DNA of 64,000 nt from Hyposmocoma kahamanoa (taxonomy: Eukaryota; Arthropoda; Insecta; Lepidoptera; Cosmopterigidae). Below, piece by piece: positions 21,301-28,813 of the stretch. The stretch is taken from NCBI RefSeq assembly GCF_003589595.1, contig NW_020654810.1, positions 11,487,661 through 11,551,660 on the forward strand, given 5' to 3'. A program made the position numbers and the translations under genes. The notes beneath the pieces are model-generated. The model did not search any database. It was given only the letters and a program-made list of their open reading frames with translations, and was not told the DNA's origin. How positions within the stretch are numbered: position 1 is the stretch's first letter; the number at the start of each line of letters is the position of its first letter.

Positions 21301-23931
21301 TGACTACTACGCTAGATATAAACTAACGCCCGGAAGTAGAAAAAAAAAACTGAACAAATAAATCCTACCGGGTAATTACGTCGACTTGGTGGTTGATATC
21401 TTTAACTCTGTGGTTAAAAAGTGCAGTAGTTAGTAAATTTACCCTCCTGGTACTCACCTCCTCTTAAAAAAAACCCCGCTGAAAAGGATAAGTATCACAG
21501 AAGAAAGTACGAAAATCCTCGCGATTATGATACTTTCCATTGTTGACTACTAAGATGAAAAAATGCTATAGAGTTTAATTGTCTGTAACGGAAGGTGCGA
21601 TATCCAAAAACGTTAAGGTCTTTTGGAGCTTTATAAATAATAATAAAAAAACCAAAGTATTCCAAAAGTACCACGCAATTAGGCAATATTACAGCATCAG
21701 ATGATCCACGAATCTGTGACCTGCTATTACAGTCAATTGGTTCAGTATTTGATGATTCTACTCGCGTGGTGCCCACTGTTGCACAACAAATGTGTGAAGG
21801 TGTGCTATCAAACATAACATTGACAAAATATGATGTCACGCGGAAGCTGAAGGAGCTGGACGCCAGGTAAAGGGCGGGACCAGACGGTATACCAAATTCT
21901 TTAAAGAATGTCTCTCAACTCTCTGTTCCCTTACACATAATTTTTTATCTGTCGTTAAACGCAGACACCGCAGTTCCCGTCGACTTGGAAATGTGCACAC
22001 GTAGACCCTGTACTCACAATATGTGACAATTACAGACCCCTTAGTATTTCATCACGTGCAGCAAAGGTTTTTTCAGTCTATCGTGTACGATTATATCTTC
22101 ACTCAGGCGAGGTTGTCGCTAGTTCTTGTAGTACAACAACAAATGTTGCTGTGAACAGCAACTTATATATATGTTAAGGGTAAATCCACTGTGTCAAACT
22201 TACTCAAATACAAAAATTATCTGTGCTCAGCTTTTGCAGTGCATGAACAGGTGGACTCGATATATATACTGATTTCCGGAAGACTTTTGATAAAGTAAAT
22301 CATGCTTTGCTGTGTCAAAAATTTTCATGGTACGGTATCCACGGAAACCTATTACGTTGGATACGATCCTACTTCATGAATCGTAGTCAATTAGGTTGTT
22401 GTAAAAGGGTTTTAAGTTGGCTCCCAAGTTAATCAAACCTGCCGTATCCCAAGGTTCTCACCTAGGATTATTGTTTTTCAATATTTTCTTTTCTAGGCTG
22501 AAATGCCCATGTCTACTATATGCTGACGATCTTAAGGTGTTCACAACCGTTAAAGGCTCACTGATGACTGCATTGCACTGCAGAATAATGCCATTTCAAT
22601 AGCAGACTGGTGCAAACAAAATCATATGTATGTACCTTCACGTTGACAAATGTTTTGTAATGAGCTTCACTAAATTAAAGGACAAAAAGTACTCCTTAAG
22701 TATGCAATCGGCGATCAAACACTTCAACACAAATCGGTTGCTAGGGACCTGGGCATATACTTTAATGAATAACTTACCTTCAGACATCATTATGAGTAGG
22801 TACATCGTGTCAAGTCATATAAACCTTCTAGACTTCGCAAGAGCTACTAAAAACTTTAAAAGACCTTTCACTTTTATCAACCTCTTCAACAATCTCTTAA
22901 GATGTTTACTTGAGTACGATTTTGTTAAATGGTCCCCTTGTGATGAATTGCATTCCAACCGCATAAGCAACAAACCTCTTAAAATTGTCTTATCCAGATC
23001 GGGTCTGGGTCGCACTGTTGCAACTTACCGAAAGAGGTTGGCTAAGTTTAGAATTTGTTCACTACGGACCCGACGTAAAACACAGGACATTTTTCTTTTG
23101 CATAAGCTCATACACGGTAACCTTGTTTCTCCTACTCTGCCGTCTCACATTAACCTTAACATTAAACCTAATCCTCGACGTCCTAAAACTTTCATGATAA
23201 ATGTTTATCGAAATAATACATCCTTTTATAACCCTGTGACTAGAATGTGCCAAACCTACAATGATTTACTAGTATCAGAATCTAGAGGTCACATTGATGT
23301 TTTCGACAACAAGCTTTGTAGAATTCGTACCAATCTTTTCAAATACTAGGACTCATCTTCTCATTAGTACCGTCGAATTAATATCAGTCTTTATTCACAT
23401 TAGTTTTAAGTTTGTAATCTCACTTTTCCCCTCTTTTTTTGTAATCGTTATGCAAATGTGCTTTCACTTCGCATAATAACGCTGTATGTATGTACAAGAT
23501 TAGGTCTACATTCTAGATTAAGACTAAATTGTATCTCAAATATGCAACTCACTGAATGCAAACTGTTTCGTACATCCAATAAAATAAAATAAAATATACT
23601 TGCCATCAACAGTTTTAAATTCTCCATTGCCCAAAACATCATGGACACCCACGAAAAATAATTTATGACCATTATTATGCCGACCAAGTTTTAACACTTC
23701 GTCTGCCTCCGCTTTACTCTCGGGGTAGAACAGACTGGCCCCCTCTAGTCCACATATGAGATCGGCCTCAGACCAATTGCGAGGTTGCTGGTGCACTTTG
23801 TAAAATCCGTTGGATATTGGCAGGTATATATAATCACTTCTAAAGTACCTTTTATGTTTTTGACCATCACTTGTATGCCTGAGACTTAATAGAATCGCGA
23901 GAAAGGTTAACACTCGCTTTGAGCAATGCAT
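9181..23931 (-). CDS. Lectin gene A: secreted dual-CTLD C-type lectin (immulectin-like), four coding exons
   Basis: The assembled coding sequence is 23931-23604, 16009-15812, 12382-12146 and 9347-9181, which is 930 nt and 309 aa. All introns are phase 1. Introns 2 and 3 are GT-AG and intron 1 needs a GC donor. A signal peptide (about residues 1-23) leads into CTLD1 and CTLD2. CTLD1 keeps its cysteines, but the Trp of the ligand loop is Ile, EPN is replaced by D-S-S (124-126), and L-N-D is gone. CTLD2 keeps QPD (267-269) and L-N-D (285-287). CTLD1 is therefore unlikely to bind sugar in the usual calcium-dependent way, while CTLD2 could. Lectin B is a tandem paralogue. The 7.6 kb first intron is almost wholly retrotransposon sequence. 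Immune function is inferred from the family. Confidence 0.85.
9487..9642 (-). mobile_element. tRNA-derived SINE (family A), second copy
   Basis: It has the same tRNA-like head (A-box, and a B-box with GGTTCGATTCCCGGGCC) and the same ATATTTGTATGGCCTACATT body as 5858-6076. The middle of the body is deleted and there is a short duplication around GGTCCCAG in the head. A TGTGTG run touches its 5' side. It lies in intron 3 of lectin A. Confidence 0.85.
9643..10149. other. Intron 3 spacer of lectin A, nothing recognised
   Basis: No ORF with family resemblance and no clear repeat boundary was seen in this stretch. Confidence 0.55.
10150..10250 (+). repeat. Interspersed repeat, family E, copy 1
   Basis: It shares TAGCTGCGGGAATTCC, then AGAC...GAGAAT and TTTATACGTTACA, with 57035-57125. 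No termini were resolved. Confidence 0.55.
10595..11864 (-). mobile_element. mariner DNA transposon, decayed
   Basis: Terminal inverted repeats contain GGGCGCACTATRAGTTTCCGG at both ends. The element is flanked by TA (10593-10594 and 11865-11866) and is about 1.27 kb, the usual mariner size. The minus strand carries a mariner transposase relic. It lies in intron 3 of lectin A in the same orientation as the gene. Confidence 0.9.
10704..11688 (-). pseudogene. mariner transposase pseudogene
   Basis: The reading starts M-D-L-T-R-E-N-F at 11688 and hits an in-frame stop after about 30 codons. It then resumes with the helix-turn-helix region (T-T-I-Y-S-W-F, and D-G-R-P-S-T-A). The three catalytic Asp remain visible in G-D-E-T-W, H-H-D-N-D and S-S-D-L-A-P-C-D-F, which fits a DD34D enzyme. 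The largest intact piece is 149 codons (11150-10704). Frameshifts and stops make it inactive. Confidence 0.9.
11973..12083 (-). mobile_element. Short insert, family G (111 bp) with 14-bp target duplication
   Basis: The 111-bp insert is bracketed by exact copies of AGTACTCAGTTAAA at 11959-11972 and 12084-12097. It contains TTTTTCCGGATTTAAATCGC, TTTTTTCAAACAAACCGACG and TTTCGGGCTCTTTACAGG. On the minus strand all family copies share one end (...TTTCATTTCC) and differ at the other, as expected for 5'-truncated retrotransposition. Related copies: 55978-56036 and 57613-57753. Confidence 0.8.
12146..12382 (-). CDS. Lectin A exon 3: N-terminal half of CTLD2
   Basis: A CCATTTCAG acceptor completes a split Asp codon. 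The exon encodes D-Y-K-Y-N-G-T-L-G-G-C-Y-K-F-H and the W-I-D-A-F helix. E-E-S-Y-L-A-I-I-D-S and I-H-L-G-F follow, and it ends W-I-T-V-K plus A before a GTAAGT donor. Coding-like sequence upstream of 12382 is intron. Confidence 0.88.
12383..13776. other. Intron 2 of lectin A, mostly unassigned
   Basis: No coding sequence was recognised. The stretch around 13410-13540 (CCGAGGCGTGAGCCACCTTC onward) looks like a repeat by its GC content, but no second copy was found in the window. Confidence 0.5.
13777..14612 (+). repeat. Family C repeat copy interrupted by other sequence
   Basis: The head of family C (AAGTGACGAGACAAACAAG...) is at 13777-13815. Its tail (GCCGAAATAGGGCCGG...CCCTGGACGACCTC, ending AAGCTCAACGGCTACTAAAA) is at about 14540-14612. 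Between them lie a foldback element (13861-14256) and a GC-rich segment of unknown origin (14350-14530). Complete copies are at 37637 and 54430. Confidence 0.6.
13861..14256. mobile_element. Foldback element with arms rich in GCGCGAAAGCT
   Basis: The arm around 13861-13937 contains GTTTGCGCGAAAGCTAGAAT and CATTTGCGCGAATGACGAT. It pairs with the reverse complement of 14112-14256, where a ~70-bp loop-out separates the two paired blocks. The 5' arm also repeats GCGAATGACGAT within itself. No ORF is present. Confidence 0.7.
14613..15269. other. Intron 2 spacer of lectin A, nothing recognised
   Basis: AT-rich sequence without recognisable genes or repeat ends. Confidence 0.6.
15270..15495 (+). 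repeat. SINE-like repeat, family F
   Basis: A degenerate tRNA-like head (A-box-like TAGGCTCAGCGG, B-box-like GGGATTCGATTG) is followed by a body. The body includes GTTGCTCTGGTACTCATTGT and TGTGGCTGGCTGGCACAT, and a T-rich run follows. The body's end recurs at 1178-1225. It lies in intron 2 of lectin A. Confidence 0.55.
15812..16009 (-). CDS. Lectin A exon 2: C-terminal half of CTLD1, binding motif lost
   Basis: A TTATTTCAG acceptor completes the split Gly codon. The exon encodes V-Y-N-F-I-I-I-E-D-S-S where lectin B has V-Y-N-R-W-A-P-G-E-P-N, and G-T-V-A-H-C where B has L-N-D-D-R-C. The closing F-P-F-I-C-K-K-P and linker W-N-Q-D-C are conserved. The donor is G|GTAAGT. The fold-forming cysteines remain, so the domain probably folds without the usual calcium/sugar site. 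Confidence 0.88.
16095..16568 (+). pseudogene. LINE ORF1 C-terminal part (5'-truncated)
   Basis: 157 codons remain, beginning inside the protein (I-E-I-H-N-L-P). They end with a Y-I-W-I-K-K-G-V-L-R-V-R-K segment and E-D-V-E-K-I. This matches the C-terminal domain of insect LINE ORF1 proteins related to the FP family, which bind element RNA. The N-terminal coiled-coil or zinc part is missing, so the protein is not complete. Confidence 0.7.
16656..19608 (+). pseudogene. LINE ORF2: endonuclease plus reverse transcriptase, one frameshift
   Basis: Codons 16656-17378 encode an APE-type endonuclease, with L-T-E, G-D-I-N-I-D and C-I-D-H-I-Y visible. The reading then shifts, and the frame that includes 17473-19608 runs through the reverse transcriptase to L-E-Y-stop. 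RT motifs are N-Y-R-P-I-T-I-L, F-I-D-Y-S-K-A-F-D (near 18490), A-Q-G-S-V-L-G-P-L and F-A-D-D (near 18757). CCGACCGACC at 17365-17374 looks like a 4-bp CCGA duplication and accounts for the shift. Apart from that break the ORF is open, and the catalytic Asp pair is intact. Confidence 0.9.
20220..20885 (-). pseudogene. R1-like LINE fragment (C-terminal part of ORF2)
   Basis: Read on the minus strand, a GC-rich segment encodes Q-R-R-M-A-I-R-I-A-R-G-Y-R-T-V, then R-F-P-P-L-D-I-L-A, then A-I-S-A-I-L-P-N-V-R-S-G-H. It ends with D-S-A-Q-H-T-L-E-E-C-P-V-W and a tail stopping at 20220. This order is typical of the thumb and zinc-knuckle end of R1-clade elements. Several frame breaks are present. The GC content differs sharply from its surroundings. 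Confidence 0.8.
20942..23597 (+). pseudogene. Degenerate second LINE (Jockey/CR1-type)
   Basis: Endonuclease remnants (G-R-T-L-D-L-V-L-S-S at 21133-21160) are followed by broken RT pieces, including K-E-L-D-A-R and G-P-D-G-I-P. L-L-Y-A-D-D-L-K-V-F follows near 22516, and then a 239-codon C-terminal frame (22630-23349). The 3' end is an AATAAAATAAAATAAAATA tail at 23579-23597. It is antisense in intron 1 of lectin A, and its tail ends one base short of the exon 1 donor hexamer. Confidence 0.82.
23604..23931 (-). CDS. Lectin A exon 1: signal peptide and N-terminal half of CTLD1
   Basis: The ATG at 23931 begins M-H-C-S-K-R-V-L-T-F-L-A-I-L-L, a signal peptide, then R-Y-F-R-S-D-Y-I-Y-L and G-F-Y-K-V-H. 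N-W-S-E-A-D and G-A-S-L-F-Y-P-E-S follow, and it ends F-K-T-V-D plus G. The exon is 328 nt, exactly the sum of lectin B exons 1 and 2 (64 + 264), so only the intron differs. The donor reads G|GCAAGT. The nearest in-register GT would break the phase, so a GC-AG intron is the best reading. Confidence 0.85.
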
Positions 23932-24744
23932 TTTTATAAGAACTTTATTTTTAAACAGTGTAGCGATACAAAAAATACAAACTGCTTACGCACTCGTAAT
24001 TGAGTAAAGCACTAATCTTCATTATTGTGTACAGGAAAATATATGTATGACAAAATGTATACCAGGAAAATTTTTTGTTGAATGTAATAACTTAGTGCCT
24101 ATTTCTCGAATCCAAAGTGTTCAGTAACATTTGATTTAGGAAATAAAAACTTTAAAGTATAATAAAGTATCATAAATAGTCGAAAAAACAATTTCATTAA
24201 ACTGATGTATTTAAAAATCATTCTTTATGAATAACACTTATTTCAATTCATTTAATCTCCATATTTTATGGATGTGAATTTTGATTGATTTGTTTGCAAT
24301 ATTTTATAGTGCTGTACGTATCGTAATGATTCTATCAAGGTATCAATCTATAAATAATAAAAGAAAGGAAATAAAAGACAAGATTATCTTTATTTTATCT
24401 TGAGGTGTAAGTTTATTCGCATAACAATATTTCATACAAATTTCCTCATTTTGTACACACCTTTTCTTGGTTTGTTTTGTAGTTATTATCTTTTATAAAA
24501 GTTGACTCTCTAAAATTTTAACATATCGTCATGTCTGTTCCCTATATCTAATTCGCTTCACCACTGCTGTTAATAAGAACAGAGGAGACACTAAGGCAAA
24601 GTATACGGAGGAAATAACAGTCACTGTGGAGTGATGATAGCTTTAAGAAATAATAATATACATAATGTGTTTGGGTAAACACGGAATGGGCCTTGGGGCG
24701 TAATGCCAGCTTTCCATGTCGTTTGACGTGGCACTACAGTACAG

Positions 24745-24825
24745 TGTTAAAGAAACTTTGCTTTTGTGCTGCACCTCGGCTGCAGCCGCGGTTGCTGCTG
24801 CGGCTGCGGCAGCGGTGCAGTACTC
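24745..24825. repeat. Imperfect GC-rich trinucleotide repeat (GCT/GCG/GCA)
   Basis: The stretch reads as repeated CTG/CGG/GCA triplets and would encode a run of Ala in one frame of each strand. It stands out in otherwise AT-rich noncoding DNA. No gene homology surrounds it. Confidence 0.7.
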
Positions 24826-27800
24826 GAGTATGCAAACAGCAGACATTCGTGACACTATCGACATTGCACAGATCATACTGGTTTTAGAGGACTCGCGAGC
24901 AGTCCACGAGGCTGCCAGTTACACCTAATATGAAAATTCGTTACTAAATAACAACTAAATCACTTTTAAATCAATTCAAAATGTACATTATTCCTCTTAT
25001 TCAAGTAAACAAATCTAGTCTGCTACAAAAAAATTAGCAAATTTAAATACAAAGATCACCTAGTCCTTCTATTTAAAATTAATCACTTAAGTATTAGAAA
25101 ACACAATAGTGAGAGTGAATGCAGCGGTGCGCCGTCGTCGGCGCGAGCGCAGTTCACTTGTGATATCGTTATTATGCCTTTCAGTGTACATTCAACGAAT
25201 GAATAACATAGCGAAAGATATTGCGTTGACACATTAAAACTAAAAATTGACTGTACATTTATATGTAAATATTTGTACATATTGCACTCTGAAGTAACAA
25301 AATTATTAAGAAAATCTGTCGAAACGAACAATATATACGCTGAACAAAAATATTTCAGTAAATACAAATTTAAAGAAATTAGCAATCACAATGTTCGTAG
25401 CTCGTACACTATTCTAAGTCCCTATGGCTTACAAAAGATAAATACAGAGGTCATTTACAAAAAATATACTTCTACCCAAATAATATAAAAATAACAACAG
25501 CCATCTGTACTTTCTTAGATGAATAAAATTAAACATATGTCAAACATATGACAATAGAATCTAAGGTACTTATGTACAAGTTTTACTGGACAGAGAGGAA
25601 GTGTCACTTCCCGGCAGAGTCCATCGTTAGTTGACTGGACGTGTCACGTTTGGTCACTACAATACTCAGTGCTTTGATTCGTACGTAAATGAAGGGCAAA
25701 GGCATGAACAAGGGCTATATGTAGGTCGCAACAGCTCATCTCCCGTGCTTTCCTGCTTCTACAGAACCATCTTTCGTCACATTCCGACCTTCCCGGTGCT
25801 AAGTGTGCCGTCTCTTTCACATTATCATCTCAACAAGCGATATAAACTCATTATCATACTAATGTTTCATTATCAGCTAAAGACACAAATTATATTAGGG
25901 TATGTATCTCATTATTATTACTTTCTCATGATTATTCATTACAATACTTAATAAATCTATTACAATTTCGAAATTGAATAATATGTATCAAATACGACTG
26001 GCTGTGCACCGACGGAAGCCGAAACTATTAAGCTATTAATTATGATTTCTAAGCGTCGAATGATGTATAACAATTACTTATCGAATGGCAGTTACATTTG
26101 TCACAAAACTTAGATGTGGACCGTAAGCACACTGATGATATCGAACGTTTTCGTGGTAGCTTGCTTACGATCACATCTCAGTTATAAGGCATAAGTATCA
26201 TAGCGTAAAGTTAATATGTCATGACAGTTCATGACTAACACTACAGATCGTAAATGAAATATCAATAGAAACCTGCTATGAACTCGCACATACAAGACCG
26301 CACCGTGTATATACGTTATTAATGGCAGTGTGTTTATTCCGATACGCCCCTAATAGAGCAGAGACACTTAAGACACTCCAGTGACGTTTTGTGCTTCATT
26401 AACTATTTTAGAATCACCTATCACTACCGTAAAATTATATAAATCGAAAGATGTAAAGCGGACTAGCGCGCGCTCCGCGGTGCAAGCCCGATCGTCTCAC
26501 GCCGATTATACGTATATATTAAGAAATGCATTTCCAAAACTCCAACCATACGTATTATGTAAATTACACCACACATAATGGCATGTAAAGAAGACACATT
26601 CAACACGCACCAAACAGACGCCTTATATTTAGTTCTTAATTGCATATTGTATGGATGTGAGTGTCGGCGAATGACAATGTTACACAGATTATGAACGAAT
26701 GAGGCGATAATTGGTGTTCTTAAAGTTAGCTAACGATGCGCGACCGGCATCAAGGCTTCGAGACGGACACTACAACAGGTGTATAGCGTCGAAGAGCTGC
26801 CAAGGGGTAAGAATGGCCAGCGACGAACGGAAAACACGCTTAATGATTAACAACGCTTATGGGTAATTGAGATCGATTAATTTTAGCTTCTATATACTAT
26901 GATATTCCACTCATCAACAATGTAGGTACGCAATACAGGTAACGCGAAATAAGGCATTTCGTATATTGATTTAGAGTTTTGTATCGGTAGTTTACTTACT
27001 GTGATATATTATTAACCATAGTAGTCGTACGCGTGTACTTTGTTTTAGTCTTACGGTATGAGGTCGAGGCAGATCTGGCGTCAGTGGACGATTGCGCGCA
27101 TGCAGACTATCGACGAAACGAAGTCGTCTCCTACACCAAATATTGTTCCCATAGAGTAAGCTCGGCCAAATAGAGTTACATCAATTTTCGTACCTGAATA
27201 CTGGTAAATTAGCTGCCTTTTGTACTTTTAAATAATAATCGTGAAAGGAATGTAACATCTAAAGTTTTATTATATAAAAACTTAAGTATTTATCAAATAA
27301 ATAAACATTCTAGTTTGGAAGCAACGGTTTATGGGTTCTACGCTACTAATTTCTCATCTACATAACAGCTGCCATAGCACATGCACGCAATGAGTACACA
27401 GTTTTTATTCCAACTGATATCACTGGGACATTCAGCCAAATCTGCCTCTAGTTTAAATTACTGTATAAGATACCTATTATTTGTTCACACTGATATTTAT
27501 ATGGACTCTCTTCATGTGAGGTTTTTATTATACTTGCAGCATGTACAGGAATATCATCAGGTGCTTCATTAGCCCAATGCCGTGGCGTTCTGTATTACAT
27601 ACAAGTATCGGTGTGTAATCAATCACTAAAAGGAGTACTCCTTTTAAGACGAAGTTAATGCTTTTATGAAAGCTACTGTCAACAGTACAATTTATTTTTC
27701 TAATTGTTAATAAGACACACTTATCTCAGCCTAAGAAAGATAATTCAAAGTGCTATAAAATGTAATCACAGCAATAATAAATTATAATTATATTCGTTTG

Positions 27801-28129
27801 TAGAGCGACGCGGGCACAGGACAATGGAACATGAATCTGAACTAAAATCGACAAAATACGATAACAGTCTGACATAAACTACATATATGTAAACAACGTA
27901 AATCGCGCGAAGCTACAATCGGCGACGATCGCGGCTTCTGCGGCGACCTACTCATCACAATAGAAATCGAAAAGGTTAATTCAACGTTTCGTTAATTTCG
28001 GTAAATAAACATAACTATCATATTTTCACCCAATAGAAACATCTCTTCATATATTATTTTTTTCTTTTATAACTCTCATAGTGTATGTACGTATGTGTAA
28101 TTTAGGAGGTGTACTTATAGAAGTCTTAT

Positions 28130-28135
28130 TTTATT
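28130..28135 (-). terminator. Candidate EcR polyadenylation signal
   Basis: AATAAA on the minus strand, about 390 nt past the EcR stop codon. Other hexamers lie further downstream, so this may be only one of several used. Confidence 0.35.
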
Positions 28136-28520
28136 ATACAGTCGTATCCGAGTGACCAACCCAATATCCAGTCGTAAACGAAATAAAGCCAGCTCGCGTC
28201 AGCGCCGACTAAAACGAGGGAGGTCGTTTCGGTCGGCGCCGGGCCGGTAACGATCAACACTAAATATATTCTCCAAACATTCAACAACACATATATTCAC
28301 TAATCTCTCGCACATCATCGTCGTCGGTCACCGAATACGTATGAGTACAGCCGTACTCCCTTATGTGTTAAAATTTGCACATTATAAATACGTTCATCAC
28401 GTCCGACGCAGTGTCCGTGCACTTCACTAAAACTAGCCAGTCTATGAGCGTTCTCTCCTTGGGCGCGGCGCGGGCCGGTGGCTAGCCGCGGGCGGCGGGG
28501 TTGTGCTCGCTACGCAAGGG

Positions 28521-28813
28521 CTAGAGCTGCGCTTGCTCCCTGACGGGTGCATTCCCCGACGCCACATCCGCCACGTCCCAGATCTCCTCGAGGAACGGCG
28601 GCAGCTTCCTGTTCTTCAGCTTTAGCGAAATGCACATGTTGGAGTTCTGCATGCCAAGGGTGCGCAGCTCAGCCAGGATTGAGAGGACCTTGCCATAGAT
28701 GATGGGGCATCGCGGGGAGCCACTGTTCTGGTTCACGATGTATGTTCTCAACGTGTTCAGGTAATATTTCTGGATCTCTTCGACTAGCTTTGGTTGTTCG
28801 AGGCCGGGCCGAT
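28521..28813 (-). CDS. EcR: EcR last coding exon: end of ligand-binding domain and short F region
   Basis: A TTGATTCCAG acceptor completes the split Asp codon of [10 protein letters not shown]. The exon carries [16 protein letters not shown] and the AF-2 helix [10 protein letters not shown] short tail ends A-Q-L-TAG. Confidence 0.96.

Larger units (their letters stand above)
23932..28520. other. Intergenic region: lectin A promoter side and probable long EcR 3' UTR
   Basis: No gene or transposon was recognised over 4.6 kb. The part adjoining 28520 should be EcR 3' UTR. AATAAA hexamers on the minus strand occur at 28135-28130 and again further downstream, including near 24390, so the UTR could be short or several kb long. 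The part next to 23932 should hold the lectin A promoter, but no decisive motif was seen. Confidence 0.45.
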
